NCBI RefSeq assembly: GCF_014203955.1 | Contig: NZ_JACHKA010000001.1 | Span: forward strand, 3,069,001-3,133,000 | Origin: Sphingobium lignivorans | Lineage (GTDB): Bacteria; Pseudomonadota; Alphaproteobacteria; Sphingomonadales; Sphingomonadaceae | Length of the DNA stretch: 64,000 nt | Direction: 5' to 3' | In this document: positions 53,346 through 63,700 of the stretch, piece by piece | Layout: each line of letters starts with the position of its first letter | Position numbering within the stretch: position 1 is the stretch's first letter | Notes under the pieces: model-generated | The model's database searches: none | What the model saw: only the letters and a program-made list of their open reading frames with translations | What the model was told of the DNA's origin: nothing | Position numbers and translations under genes: made by a program

Positions 53346-54926
53346 TTGGCAGAAGACGCACGCGGACTTGGTAATGAAACGATCGAGGCCGACCTATGCA
53401 TCATTGGCGCAGGCGCGGCAGGAATCACGCTCGCATCCAAGTTTGCCAACTCGAACATTCGTGTCCTGCTTCTGGAAAGTGGCGGGCCGTCCATCGACCG
53501 GGAAACGGAACGGCTTAATTCCGAGGCGACCGTCACGGGATTAGGCTACCCGCTGCAGGCATCACGCCTGCGGTTCATCGGGGGGACGACCAACCACTGG
53601 GCAGGCAATTGCTATCGATTCCTGGAGCGTGACTTCGAGGCCAAGCCGGGTATCGCGCATACCGGCTGGCCCATTCGATTGAGTGATGTCGAACCCTTTC
53701 TGCCGGAAGCGTCTCAGATTGCCCTTTTCCGTGAGGAACCGGCAGACTGGGACCCGGCGGATTGGCGCAAGCGCCTTCATACAGCTGCTTGGGACATCGA
53801 CCCCGGCAAGTTCACCAGCCGCGTCACTTTCCTCGCCAACAATCCCGCGACGGATGACAAGACATTCGCAAATTATCTGCCTCGCTTCGAGAAAGCGCCG
53901 AACGTGCGCTTTCTCACCAACGCGAATGTGGTGGAGCTGATCGGCGGGGGATCAGTCGAATCCGCCCGGGTGAGGACGATCGCGGGCAACGAGATGACCG
54001 TGCGGGCCAAAACCTTCATTCTGGCAACCGGCGGCGTAGAGAATGCGCGCCTTCTGCTCGCCTCGCGCCGCAGCAATCCCAATGGCATGGGAAATCAGAA
54101 CGATCAGGTTGGCCGTTATTTTGGTGACCATGTGGTCATCTCGCAGTATTTCGTACGGAATCCGGATATCCCGCTTGATCGACTGATCCTCCAGCAGCCC
54201 TTCTATCGGGACACGGAAGCCTTCTCTCATTTCGTAATCGGGGACGAGGCATTCCGCGAGCAGGGGCTGGACGATGTGTTCCTGCGCTTCGATCCGGTGC
54301 CTGAGAAGCCACGGGAGGGCGAGCTGGCGCTTTGGCGCCTCAAGGACGCCGTCGCAGGTGGTTCGCCGGGCCAGATCAAAGGTGCTGACGTCGTCGCCGC
54401 GATCACACGGCCTCACGAGAGCGGCGGCGCGCTGCTGAGGCGCGCGGTCTGTCGCAACGGCGATCCGATCGCCTTCAAGGTCGCTGGACGTCTCACGCCA
54501 CGCCCACATCCGGACAGCAGGATCACGCTTTCCGATCGCACGGACAAGGTCGGCATGCCGATCGCGAACCTCAACTGGGCGCTGGCTGATGAAGGCAAGC
54601 ATTCATTGCACCGCGCGTTCGAACTATTTGCCCAGGAGGCAGGCCGTCTCAATCTTGGTCGTTTCCAGCTCACTTTCGATCCCGCCCAACCCTGGCCGGA
54701 TTATCCGGAAATGGATGTGGGGTTCCACCACACCTGCTCGACCAGGATGAGCGATGATCCCCGCAATGGCGTGGTCGACCGGAACTGCCGTGTCCATGGC
54801 ATGGACAATCTCTATGTGGCGGGCAGCTCGGTCTTCTCGACCGCCGGCAGCGGCTCACCCACGATGATGCTGGTCGCGCTGTCCCTGCGCCTTGCGGACC
54901 ATCTCAGGAAGGAGCGCTTTGCATGA
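53346..54926 (+). CDS. GMC-family oxidoreductase (large dehydrogenase subunit)
   Basis: A 526-residue flavoprotein dehydrogenase. The N-terminal FAD motif is CIIGAGAAGITLA; FIGGTTNHWAG is the GMC signature region; HHTCSTRMSDDPRNGVVD and NLYVAGSSVFSTAGSGSPT are C-terminal GMC motifs, the first carrying the catalytic His. This is the type of the membrane gluconate/fructose/sorbitol dehydrogenases. The start is a TTG at 53346 with GGGAG upstream. Its stop overlaps the start of the Tat-exported small subunit, and a lipo-cytochrome c gene follows, giving a three-subunit periplasmic dehydrogenase that feeds electrons into the respiratory chain. Confidence 0.87.
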   Translation: MAEDARGLGNETIEADLCIIGAGAAGITLASKFANSNIRVLLLESGGPSIDRETERLNSEATVTGLGYPLQASRLRFIGGTTNHWAGNCYRFLERDFEAKPGIAHTGWPIRLSDVEPFLPEASQIALFREEPADWDPADWRKRLHTAAWDIDPGKFTSRVTFLANNPATDDKTFANYLPRFEKAPNVRFLTNANVVELIGGGSVESARVRTIAGNEMTVRAKTFILATGGVENARLLLASRRSNPNGMGNQNDQVGRYFGDHVVISQYFVRNPDIPLDRLILQQPFYRDTEAFSHFVIGDEAFREQGLDDVFLRFDPVPEKPREGELALWRLKDAVAGGSPGQIKGADVVAAITRPHESGGALLRRAVCRNGDPIAFKVAGRLTPRPHPDSRITLSDRTDKVGMPIANLNWALADEGKHSLHRAFELFAQEAGRLNLGRFQLTFDPAQPWPDYPEMDVGFHHTCSTRMSDDPRNGVVDRNCRVHGMDNLYVAGSSVFSTAGSGSPTMMLVALSLRLADHLRKERFA

Positions 54927-55288
54927 AGAAAATCTCGCGGCGGACCATCCTCCTCGGCTCGGTGGCCACGGTCGCCGGCGCGGTGGCGCTCGTCAACGTG
55001 CCGCCCGTGCGCCGCTCATTATGCGGGGATCCGTCTTCCGATCCGGAGGAAACCCTCAGAACCATGCATCTCACAGCGATCGGAAAGGCCTGTGTCGCTT
55101 GCGACTCCGGCCTCACGCACGCTTATGTGTCTGAACAATGGACTGCGCTGGGGGCACCCACCGGCGAGGCGCTGGACAAGCGCATCAGGGACGACTTCGC
55201 GCAGGGCAAAATGACCAATGTGCAGGGCTGGATGTTCTCGCAGGTCGAGGTCCTGGCCTATGCCGCCACCTATCACGGCATTGCCTAG
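54923..55288 (+). CDS. Tat-signal small subunit of the GMC dehydrogenase
   Basis: A 121-residue protein with a clear twin-arginine signal (KKISRRTILLGSVATVAGAV) and a short mature part (CVACDSGLTHAYVSEQWTAL). Gamma subunits of gluconate-type dehydrogenases carry a Tat signal that exports the folded flavoprotein partner, which itself has none, as here. ATGA overlap with the GMC gene supports a one-to-one complex. Confidence 0.78.
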   Translation: MKKISRRTILLGSVATVAGAVALVNVPPVRRSLCGDPSSDPEETLRTMHLTAIGKACVACDSGLTHAYVSEQWTALGAPTGEALDKRIRDDFAQGKMTNVQGWMFSQVEVLAYAATYHGIA

Positions 55289-55304
55289 CAGGATGCACCG
55301 ACAA

Positions 55305-55706
55305 ATGACTCCCCCAAAGCGGGGCTCCACCTTCGCCGCAGCGCTTGCACTTGCGCTGGCGGGCTGCGGTCAACAGGAAGCGGAAGCGCCAAAGCAGCCG
55401 GGGCGCACGGCACTGCCGATGCCGGCGGCCTTCGCCGCATGCCAGACCTGCCACAGCATCGAGCCGGGCGCAGTCCGGCAGGGCCCGAGCCTCGCCGGCC
55501 TCGCGGATCGCAAACCGGGAACGGCGCCGAACTTCGCTTCTTCGGAGGCCATCAAGGGCGTCGGTGAACGGTGGACGGCCGAACGTCTCTCCAGTTTTCT
55601 CTATAATCCGGGAGAGACTGTGCCCGGCAACAAGATGATGTATGGCGGAACCGCAACGCCGGAGGACGCTCAGGAGATCGCCCGATATGTGCTGAGCCTG
55701 CCCTAG
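55305..55706 (+). CDS. c-type cytochrome lipoprotein
   Basis: A 133-residue monohaem cytochrome c. The signal peptide ends in a lipobox (ALAGC, Cys21), so it should be lipid-anchored on the periplasmic side. The haem site is CQTCH (46-50), and the axial Met is in NKMMYGG. An ATG four codons upstream (55293) is an alternative start. It follows the GMC dehydrogenase and its small subunit and is the probable electron acceptor of that complex. Confidence 0.82.
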   Translation: MTPPKRGSTFAAALALALAGCGQQEAEAPKQPGRTALPMPAAFAACQTCHSIEPGAVRQGPSLAGLADRKPGTAPNFASSEAIKGVGERWTAERLSSFLYNPGETVPGNKMMYGGTATPEDAQEIARYVLSLP

Positions 55707-55911
55707 CACCGGCTTTGCGCCAGCAGGTCCACCACGCCAGACCGGCCCTGCCACTGCGCTCACCATCCCGTTTCTTGCCCGCTCGCGAGCCCTCCGGCCC
55801 GGAAATCCTTGACAGGAGCGCTGCTCTTGCGCATGGCCCAAGCGGCTCAAGACATGCCCGGTGACGGCAGGGTCCGGGCCTATCCTGCCTTCCAGCCTGC
55901 ACGGAACCCTG

Positions 55912-57327
55912 ATGCACTTTGCCGACCTCGGCCTGTCAGAAGAATTGCTGAAAGCCGTCGAAGAGGCGGGCTATAGCGAAGCGACGCCCATTCAGGCGCA
56001 AGCGATCCCCTCTGTTCTCATGATGCGCGACATCATCGGCATCGCGCAGACCGGCACCGGAAAGACGGCGAGCTTCGTGCTGCCGATGATCGACATTCTC
56101 GCCCAGGGCCGCTCGCGGGCGCGCATGCCGCGCAGCCTCATCCTTGAGCCCACGCGCGAACTCGCCGCGCAGGTGGCCGAGAATTTCGAGAAATACGGCA
56201 AGTATCACAAGCTCTCCATGGCGCTGCTCATCGGCGGCGTATCCATGGGCGATCAGGTGAAGGCGCTGGAGAAGGGCGTCGATGTGCTCATCGCCACGCC
56301 CGGGCGCCTCATGGACCTGTTCGAGCGCGGCAACATCCTGCTCACCGGCTGCTCGCTGCTCGTCATCGACGAGGCGGACCGGATGCTCGACATGGGCTTC
56401 ATCCCCGATATCGAGAATATCTGCACCAAGCTGCCCGCGAACCGGCAGACGCTGCTGTTCTCGGCGACCATGCCCGGGCCCATCAAGAAGCTGGCGGACA
56501 AGTTTCTCACCAATCCCAAGTCGATCGAGGTGGCTCGCCCCGCGACGGCTTCGGCGAACATCGCCCAGATGCTGGTGCCGGTGGAGGAACGCGGCAAGCG
56601 CGAGATGCTGCGCACGCTGCTCGGCAAGGAAGACGTCAACACGGCGATCATCTTCTGCAATCGCAAGACGATGGTGCGCGAGCTCAACAAGAGCCTGCGG
56701 CGCCACGGCTTCAAGTCCGGCGAGATTCACGGCGACATCGACCAGTCTGCCCGGATCGCGGAGCTGGATCGCTTCAAGAGCGGCGAGATCAACCTGCTCG
56801 TGGCTTCGGACGTGGCCGCGCGCGGGCTCGACATCAAGGGCGTGTCCCACGTCTTCAATTTCGACGCGCCATGGCATCCGGACGATTATGTCCACCGCAT
56901 CGGCCGCACGGGCCGCGCCGGCGCCACCGGCAAGGCCTTCACCTTCGTGACGAAGAACGATGCCGAGGCGATCGAGGCCATCGAGAAGCTGATCGGCAAC
57001 AAGATCGAGCGGCTTGATACCGGCGTCGACCTCGCGCCCGCCGAGAGCGGCGCGAGTGCCTCCCCCGCCAGGGGCGGCAGGCGCGCGGCCAAGCCGAGCC
57101 GCGAGAAGAAGCCGCGCACGGATGAGCGCCCGGCAACCCGCGAGGCCGCGCCCAAAGCCGCGAAGGATGACGAACGCCCCGCCCGGCCCGCGCGGGATTC
57201 ACGGAGCGAGGCGCCGCGCGGCAAGCCCGCCCGCGCGCCTGCGCCCCAGCAGCGCGACGAAGGCCCCGACGAGGGCTGGAACGGGCCGATGCCGGCCTTC
57301 CTGTCCTTCGGTTTCGACAAGCCCTGA
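55912..57327 (+). CDS. DEAD-box ATP-dependent RNA helicase (RhlE-like)
   Basis: A 471-residue RNA helicase. Q-motif region TPIQAQAIP, motif I AQTGTGKT, Ia PTRELA, Ib TPGRLMD, II DEADRMLDMGF, III SATMP, V DVAARGLD and VI HRIGRTGRAG are all present and in order. A basic, Pro/Ala/Arg-rich tail from about 390 is probably disordered and RNA-binding. The ATG at 55912 precedes FADLGL, the usual family start. Expected role: rRNA maturation or RNA turnover, notably at low temperature. Confidence 0.93.
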   Translation: MHFADLGLSEELLKAVEEAGYSEATPIQAQAIPSVLMMRDIIGIAQTGTGKTASFVLPMIDILAQGRSRARMPRSLILEPTRELAAQVAENFEKYGKYHKLSMALLIGGVSMGDQVKALEKGVDVLIATPGRLMDLFERGNILLTGCSLLVIDEADRMLDMGFIPDIENICTKLPANRQTLLFSATMPGPIKKLADKFLTNPKSIEVARPATASANIAQMLVPVEERGKREMLRTLLGKEDVNTAIIFCNRKTMVRELNKSLRRHGFKSGEIHGDIDQSARIAELDRFKSGEINLLVASDVAARGLDIKGVSHVFNFDAPWHPDDYVHRIGRTGRAGATGKAFTFVTKNDAEAIEAIEKLIGNKIERLDTGVDLAPAESGASASPARGGRRAAKPSREKKPRTDERPATREAAPKAAKDDERPARPARDSRSEAPRGKPARAPAPQQRDEGPDEGWNGPMPAFLSFGFDKP

Positions 57328-57407
57328 ACCCGATTTCACGGCGCCGCACGCAAGCCTTGAAAACGCGTTGCATTGTGCCCGGCGCCTGCTTATAGGCAGC
57401 GCTCCCT

Positions 57408-57483
57408 GGGGCTGTAGCTCAGTTGGGAGAGCGCATCGTTCGCAATGATGAGGTCAGGGGTTCGATTCCCCTCAGCTCCACCA
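57408..57483 (+). tRNA. tRNA-Ala (CGC)
   Basis: A 76-nt cloverleaf with acceptor GGGGCTG/CAGCTCC, anticodon loop TTCGCAA (anticodon CGC), T-arm GGTTCGATTCC and encoded CCA. A run of T (GGGTTTTTTC) follows at once and may end transcription. Confidence 0.95.
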
Positions 57484-57594
57484 GGGTTTTTTCTCGGGCG
57501 CATCGAGCCACTTTTAGGGCTTGCCTCCACGAGCTTGGCGCGGCATAGGCGCCCGGCTTGCCGCCGATATCCCCCGGGATCATCCGGCGCTCGT

Positions 57595-57669
57595 GGCCCC
57601 TTCGTCTAGCGGTTAGGACGCGGCCCTTTCACGGCTGAAACACGGGTTCGATTCCCGTAGGGGTCACCA
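57595..57669 (+). tRNA. tRNA-Glu (TTC)
   Basis: A 75-nt cloverleaf starting GGCCCCTTCGTCTAGCGG, with anticodon loop TTTTCAC-type region CCTTTCACGG (anticodon TTC), T-arm GGGTTCGATTCCC and encoded CCA. Confidence 0.95.
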
Positions 57670-57909
57670 TAACGCCGGGAATGGCGAAGGCACGCCAGCC
57701 CGACGATCTGACCAGACCGGCTCCATCTTCCCAAGCTTCTTTGAGCCTCCGGCAACATGTCGCGACCTGCCACACGCCAGTGAGCTCTCTGACCCCGCCC
57801 CACGCCGACACCGACTCCCTCGCCATATGGTCGTGCGGAAACCGCTTCCTCCGTCACCTTCGGGCAGCCCCAGCGTTATGCTGATACACTCACCACAGGA
57901 GGCACTGAC

Positions 57910-58341
57910 TTGACCGACGATCCAGCCCTCGATCGTTTCGTGGAAGCACAGGCGCCCGTTTATGCGCATGCGCTGGGCGAAATCCGCAGCGGCGCCAAGC
58001 GTTCTCATTGGATGTGGTTCGTCTTTCCGCAGCTCGCGGGTCTGGGGCACAGCCCGGCCGCGCGGCATTTCGCGATCCGTTCGCGCGATGAAGCTCGCGC
58101 TTTCCTGGATCATCCCGTGCTCGGGCCGCGTTACCGCGAATGTGTTCGCGCCTTGGAGGATTTGCGAACGAGCGACCCGGTCGCCGTGTTTGGCGAGATC
58201 GACGCGATGAAGCTGCGCTCCTCGCTGACGCTGTTCGAGGCGGTCCGGCCCGATCCGTCGATCGCTGCCGTTCTCGACCGCTGGTTCGGCGGCGTGCGTG
58301 ATCCACTGACCTTAAGACTGCTCGGCATTTCCAACGGCTGA
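57910..58341 (+). CDS. DUF1810-family protein
   Basis: A 143-residue cytoplasmic protein matching the DUF1810 pattern: LDRFVEAQAPVYAHALGEI, then SHWMWFVFPQLAGLGHS and DPVLGPRY-like HPVLGPRYRE. No reaction is established for the family. The start is a TTG at 57910 with a very good AGGAGG seven bases upstream. Stands alone after the tRNA genes. Confidence 0.85.
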   Translation: MTDDPALDRFVEAQAPVYAHALGEIRSGAKRSHWMWFVFPQLAGLGHSPAARHFAIRSRDEARAFLDHPVLGPRYRECVRALEDLRTSDPVAVFGEIDAMKLRSSLTLFEAVRPDPSIAAVLDRWFGGVRDPLTLRLLGISNG

Positions 58342-58678
58342 GCGGACGCGCTTTTCATCGCGCCGACGGCGGCGAATATCACTTCGCGCATTGCGCAATC
58401 GCGGCGAGCACAGCCGCGCCTCCCTCACGAAAATCGCCGCACAGGCCCCGCCGCGCCCCCCCCCGCCGGCGGGCCCGACCGATCTCCATCCATGCGATCA
58501 CCCGAGCCTCCCACGGGACGAGCCGAGATGAATATGCTTCATCTTCAAGGGCCTGAGGTTGACCCCTCTGGTCGCATCCCTAAGGTATCCGAGGCATTCA
58601 AGCCCTCAAACCAAAACGTGGTCGTGTGTCTGCGTATCCTGATCTGGCGCGCGTCCGCACAGCCGGAAAGATCGCATC
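58342..58678. other. 337-bp intergenic region
   Basis: Very G+C-rich with a run of nine C at 58456-58464 and no gene-like frame. An open frame crossing it on the plus strand has no similarity and overlaps the TPR-like gene out of frame. The promoter of the TPR-like gene should lie at its right end, but I see no convincing boxes. Confidence 0.5.
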
Positions 58679-59374
58679 ATGAACCGTGCTTTGCTGACAG
58701 CATTTGTCCTTACTCTCGCCGTTCCCGCCGCCGCTCCCGCCATCGCCCAGGAAACGCTGAGCCCGGAGCAGGTCACGGCGTTCAACGCGGCCGTGGCGGA
58801 CTTCAATGCCGGCCAGAAGGCCCAGCAGGCCGGCGACCATGCCGGTGCGCTGGCGAAATACGAGGCCGCGCTCCCCGCCATCCGCGCAGCGGTCGCGGCG
58901 CAGCCCGACAATATCGACTATGTCAGCTTCCTCGCGAACGCGCTTTATCTCACCGGCGCCGCCAATGCAGGCGCGCAGAAGATGGATGCGGTCGCGCCGC
59001 TTTATGAGGAGAGCCTGCCGCTCTGGCGGAAGGTTGTGGCGGCCAAGCCCGCGGACGCGCAGAGCAAGATGATCCTGTCCAGCCTGCTCATCCAGGTGGC
59101 CAATGCGAAGCTCGGCCAGCAGGACAAGGCCGGCGCGCTGACTTATTACAACGAGGCCTTGCCGATCGCCCGGCAGGCGGTCGCCACCGCGCCGAACCCG
59201 CAGAACAGGAACCTGCTGCTCGGCGGGCTCATTGGCGCCAGCCAGGCAAGCGACGATCCGGCGATCAAGGAGGAAGCGGCGACGTTGTCGAAGGCCATGC
59301 TGGCCGATGGCTCGGTCGACGCAGCCAATAAGCCCGCCGCCGAAATCCTGGGCGCGGCGTCCCCCGCCACCTGA
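58679..59374 (+). CDS. periplasmic TPR-like helical repeat protein
   Basis: A 231-residue protein with a signal peptide (ending PAIAQ) followed by alpha-helical repeats of TPR character, for example QQAGDHAGALAKYEAALPAI and GQQDKAGALTYYNEALPIA. Such proteins act as protein-protein scaffolds in the periplasm. Single gene; the terminator and the following RND operon are separate. The specific partner is unknown. Confidence 0.75.
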   Translation: MNRALLTAFVLTLAVPAAAPAIAQETLSPEQVTAFNAAVADFNAGQKAQQAGDHAGALAKYEAALPAIRAAVAAQPDNIDYVSFLANALYLTGAANAGAQKMDAVAPLYEESLPLWRKVVAAKPADAQSKMILSSLLIQVANAKLGQQDKAGALTYYNEALPIARQAVATAPNPQNRNLLLGGLIGASQASDDPAIKEEAATLSKAMLADGSVDAANKPAAEILGAASPAT

Positions 59375-59647
59375 TCGGGCAGGGGCCGGTCGCGAGAGGC
59401 CGGCCCCCTCCCTCGCAGCCTCCTCTTACCGTTCGCCCGCTCCCCGCAGCTGCGCAAAGGTTCCCCGCAATCCGCAGCCCCGAAGTACTGAACCGTATAC
59501 CATATAAAATTCTTACCGGCGGACTTGACGTCTCTGTGCAGGTGCACAAAAAGAACATTGGCGGTCCGCACGGAAGTGGGGCACCATCGGCAAGTCTTCC
59601 CTCAAGTGCATGGTGACGAAGTGAGGCACGAGAGCCGGCATCACGCG

Positions 59648-60739
59648 ATGCACGCAAAGCGCGCGCCGGGCCCGGCCTTGTTGCTGGTGGCCGTTGTCGC
59701 GCTGCTGGCGGCCTGCTCCGGTGGCGAGCAGCAGGAGCAGCGGCGCGAGCCTCCGCTGGTCACGGCGGTCGAGCCGCAGCCTCATCTTTTCCGGGACGAG
59801 ATCCAGGCCGTGGGTTCCGCCCGCGCCAATGAGCAGGTGACGCTGGCCGCCAATGTCACCGAGCGGATCGAGCGCCTGCTGTTCGACGACGGCATGTATG
59901 TGCGCGCCGGCCAGTTGCTTGCCGTGCTTTCGAGCGCGCAGGAGGAGGCTGCCCTTGCCGGCGCCCGCGCGAGCGCCGCCGAGGCGCAGGCGCAGCTCGA
60001 GCGCGTCAACAGCCTCAATGAACAGGGTTTCGCCACCGGCGCGCTGCTCGATCGTCAGCGCGCCGCGCTGAGCGAGGCGAAAGCCGCGCAGGAAAGCATC
60101 CAGGCGCAGATCAGTGATCGCATGATCCGCGCGCCGTTCTCGGGCTATCTCTCGCTGCGCAACGTCTCGGCGGGCGCCATCGTCACCACCGGCACGCCGC
60201 TCGTCACGGTGAGCGACATCTCGCGCATCAAGCTCGATTTCACGGTGCCGGAGACTCAGCTCGCGCTGCTGCGGCCCGGCCAGCCGATCAAGGCCTTCGC
60301 GTCGGCTTATCCGGACGATCCCATCATCGGACAGGTCAGCGTCATCGATCCGGTGATCGATCCCCAGAGCCGCGCTGTGATGGTGCGCGCGACGCTGCCC
60401 AATCCCGGCAACCGCATCAAGCCGGGCATGCTCCTCACGGTGCGCATCGAGACCGGCCAGCGCACCGCGCTCGCCGTGCCGGAAATGGCGGTGATGGCCG
60501 AAGGCGACCTGCGCTATGTCTATACGGTGGACGACAAGCATGTGGTGCGGCGCACGGCGGTAACCACTGGCCTGCGCGACGGCGGCTTCATCGAGGTGGC
60601 GGGGCTGCCCCGCGATGCCCGCGTCGTGGCCGAGGGCGTCGTCAAGGTGGCGGAAGGCCGGCCGGTCCGCCTCACCGAAGGCCCGGGCCGCGCCAGCAAT
60701 GAAAATCCCGCGTCCGGCCCGCAGGAACCCGCCTCATGA
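59648..60739 (+). CDS. RND efflux periplasmic adaptor (membrane fusion protein), lipoprotein
   Basis: A 363-residue adaptor. The N-terminal signal has a lipobox (LLAACSGG, Cys23). A barrel-sandwich (lipoyl-like) half motif (LAANVTERIERLLFDDGMYV), a coiled-coil hairpin at about 105-150 and the second half motif (DRMIRAPFSGYLSL) follow, then beta-barrel domains (PGMLLTVRIETGQR). ATG at 59648 chosen; an in-frame GTG nine codons upstream has no better spacing. Its TGA overlaps the ATG of the permease. With the permease it should form a MexAB/AcrAB-type pump. No outer-membrane channel or regulator gene is seen in the window. Confidence 0.9.
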   Translation: MHAKRAPGPALLLVAVVALLAACSGGEQQEQRREPPLVTAVEPQPHLFRDEIQAVGSARANEQVTLAANVTERIERLLFDDGMYVRAGQLLAVLSSAQEEAALAGARASAAEAQAQLERVNSLNEQGFATGALLDRQRAALSEAKAAQESIQAQISDRMIRAPFSGYLSLRNVSAGAIVTTGTPLVTVSDISRIKLDFTVPETQLALLRPGQPIKAFASAYPDDPIIGQVSVIDPVIDPQSRAVMVRATLPNPGNRIKPGMLLTVRIETGQRTALAVPEMAVMAEGDLRYVYTVDDKHVVRRTAVTTGLRDGGFIEVAGLPRDARVVAEGVVKVAEGRPVRLTEGPGRASNENPASGPQEPAS

Positions 60740-63700
60740 TCCTTTCGGACATCTCGGTCCGACGCCCGGTCGTCGCGACCGTGATGGCGCTGCTGATCAC
60801 GATCGTGGGGATCATCGGCTTCCTCAGCCTCTCGATCCGCGAATATCCTGATACCGACGCGCCGATCGTCTCGGTGCAGACGCAATATACCGGCGCCAAT
60901 GCCGGCGTCATCGAAAGCCGCATCACCCAGCCGCTCGAGCAGCGCCTGGCCGGGATCGAGGGCATTCAGTCGATCAGCTCGGTTTCGCGCGACGGCAGCT
61001 CGAACATCACCATCGAGTTCAATCCCGGCCGCAATATCGACGAGGCGGCGAACGACGTGCGCGATCGCGTGTCGGCCGGCGCGGCGGACCGCCCGGTCGA
61101 TGCGCTTCCGCCGGAAGTGCGCAAAGTCGATTCCGATGCCTCGCCGATCATCTTCTTCCCGGTCATGGCGGCCGGGTGGGACAAGACGAAGCTGGGCGAC
61201 TATGTCTCGCGCGTCATCATCGACCGGCTCTCCACCATCGATGGCGTGGCGCAGGTCCAGGCCCTCGGCATTGCCGAGCCGGCGATGCGCGTGTGGCTCG
61301 ATGCCGATCGCCTCGCCGCCTTCCGGCTGACGCCCCGCGATGTCGAGAATGCCCTGCGCCAGCAGAATGTGGAACTGCCGGCGGGCCGGATCGAGACGCC
61401 CGCGCAGAACCTGTCCCTGCGGGTCGAGCGCGGCTTCACCACGCCCGATGATTTCAGGCAGCTCGTGATCGGCCGGGGGCCTGACGGCTATCTGGTGCGG
61501 CTGGGCGATGTCGCGCGCGTGGAGGAAGGGCCGGAGAATCCCTACACGTCCTTCCGCTTCAATGGCGAGACGGGCGTAGGCCTCGGTATCGTGCGGCAAT
61601 CGGGCGCCAACACGCTGGCCGTCGCGCAGGCCGCCAAGAAGATGGTCGCCGATCTCAGCAAGGATCTGCCGCAGGGCATGGAGATCAAGATCGGCAGTGA
61701 CAGCACCCTGTTCATCGAGCAGGCGATCAAGGGCGTGTGGAAGACGCTGGCGGAAGCCGCATTGCTCGTCATGGTGGTGGTGTTCTTCTTCCTTGGCAGC
61801 GTGCGCGCGACCATCGTGCCGATGATCACGGTGCCGATCTGCCTGCTCGGCACCTTCGCCGTGCTCTGGCTGGCGGGCTATTCCATCAATCTGCTCACGC
61901 TGCTGGCTCTGGTGCTGGCGATCGGCCTCGTGGTGGATGATGCGATCGTGGTGCTGGAGAATATCTATCATCGCGTCGAGCAGGGCGAACCGCCGCTTTA
62001 TGCTGCTTATGCCGGGGCCAAGCAGGTGGGTTTCGCTGTCGTCGCCATGACGCTGGTGGTCTGCGCGGTGTTCGTGCCGGTCATGTTCCTGTCCGGCCAG
62101 ACCGGCCTCCTGTTCCGCGAGCTGGCGGTGGCGATGATGGCGGCCATCGCCATTTCCGGCTTCCTGGCCCTCACCCTGACGCCGATGATGTGCTCCAAGC
62201 TGCTCAAGAACCACGAGCGCGGCGCCTTCACCGCGCGCATCGACCATGCGATGGAGCGGTTCGAGCAGGGCTACAGCCGCATTCTGGACGGCCAGCTCAA
62301 GCGCCCCTGGCTCATCATCGCCGCCGTCGTGCTGCTGCTCGGCTCGGCCGCCTGGCTGTTCGGCACCCTCGATTCGGAGCTGGCGCCTGCCGAGGACACC
62401 GGCATCGTGCAGATCCGCATGAACATGCCGGAAGGGACCAGCTTCGCGCAGGCCGATGCCTATACCAAGCAGGCCGAAGCGCTCCTCATGCCGATGGTGG
62501 GGCATGGCGGCGTGCGCGGCATGATCGCGCGCCTGCCGGGGAGCTTTGGCGCGGGCGAGGATTTCAACAACAACCAGCTTTCGGTCTATCTCCAGCATTG
62601 GGACGATCGCACCATCACGTCGCTCGATGTCGCGGACGAGGTGAACAAGCGCGTCGCCACCCTGCCCGCCGTCCGCGGCAACGCCGTCGTGCTCAACCGG
62701 CTGTCGCGCGGGGGCCAGCCGATCCGCTTCGTGATCGCCGGCATGTCCTATGAGGAGCTGGCCCGCGCGCGCGACCGGATCATCGATGCCGCGCGCGACA
62801 ATCCCGGCATCATCAATCTCGATGCCGATTATGTGGAGAACAAGCCGCAGCTCGTCATAGAGGTCGATCATCAGCGCGCCGGCGATCTCGGCATCTCCGT
62901 CGATGATGTGAGCCAGGCGCTCCAGACCATGATGGGCTCGCGCCGCACCTCCACTTATGTGCGCGATGGCGAGGAATATTATGTCATCCTCCAGGCCGAA
63001 GCCTTCAATCGCGAGGACGAGGCCGCGCTGTCCAAGGTCTATGTGCGCTCGGCCAGCGGCACGCTCGTCCCGCTCTCCAATCTCGTGATCGCGCGGCAGG
63101 CCGCCACCGCGCGCGAGCTGGGGCGCTTCAACAAGATGCGCGCGATCACGCTGCAGGGCGGGCTCGCGCCGGGCTATTCGCTGGGCCGCGCGCTCGATTT
63201 CCTGGAGGATCAGGCGCGCCTCTCGCCGGAAGTGCTGGCCGTGGGCTATCGCGGCGAGAGCCAGTCCTTCAAGCAAACCGGCGGCGCCATCTGGATCGCG
63301 TTCGGCCTGACGGTGATCATCATCTACATGCTGCTCGCCGCCCAGTTCGAGAGCTTCGTCCATCCCGCCGTCATCATCTCGGCCGTTCCGCTTGGCGTGG
63401 CGGGCGGCATCCTGGGCCTGGCCGCGACCGGCACGACCATCAATCTGTTCAGCCAGATCGGCATCGTCATGCTGGTCGGCCTCGCGGTGAAGAACGGCAT
63501 CCTCATCGTCGAGTTCGCCAATCAGCTCCGTGACGAAGGCAAGGACATCGAGGAAGCAATCCGCGAAGCCTCCGCCCGCCGCCTGCGCCCGATCCTCATG
63601 ACCTCCATCGCGACCGTCGCCGGCGCGGTTCCGCTGGCGCTCAGCCACGGCGCCGGCGCGGGCGCGCGGGCATCGATCGGCTGGGTCATCGTCTTCGGCG

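Noticed and set aside
58456..58464. Run of nine C as a phase-variation switch
   Set aside because: It is in intergenic DNA with no gene reading through it and no promoter boxes around it, so slippage would have no obvious effect.
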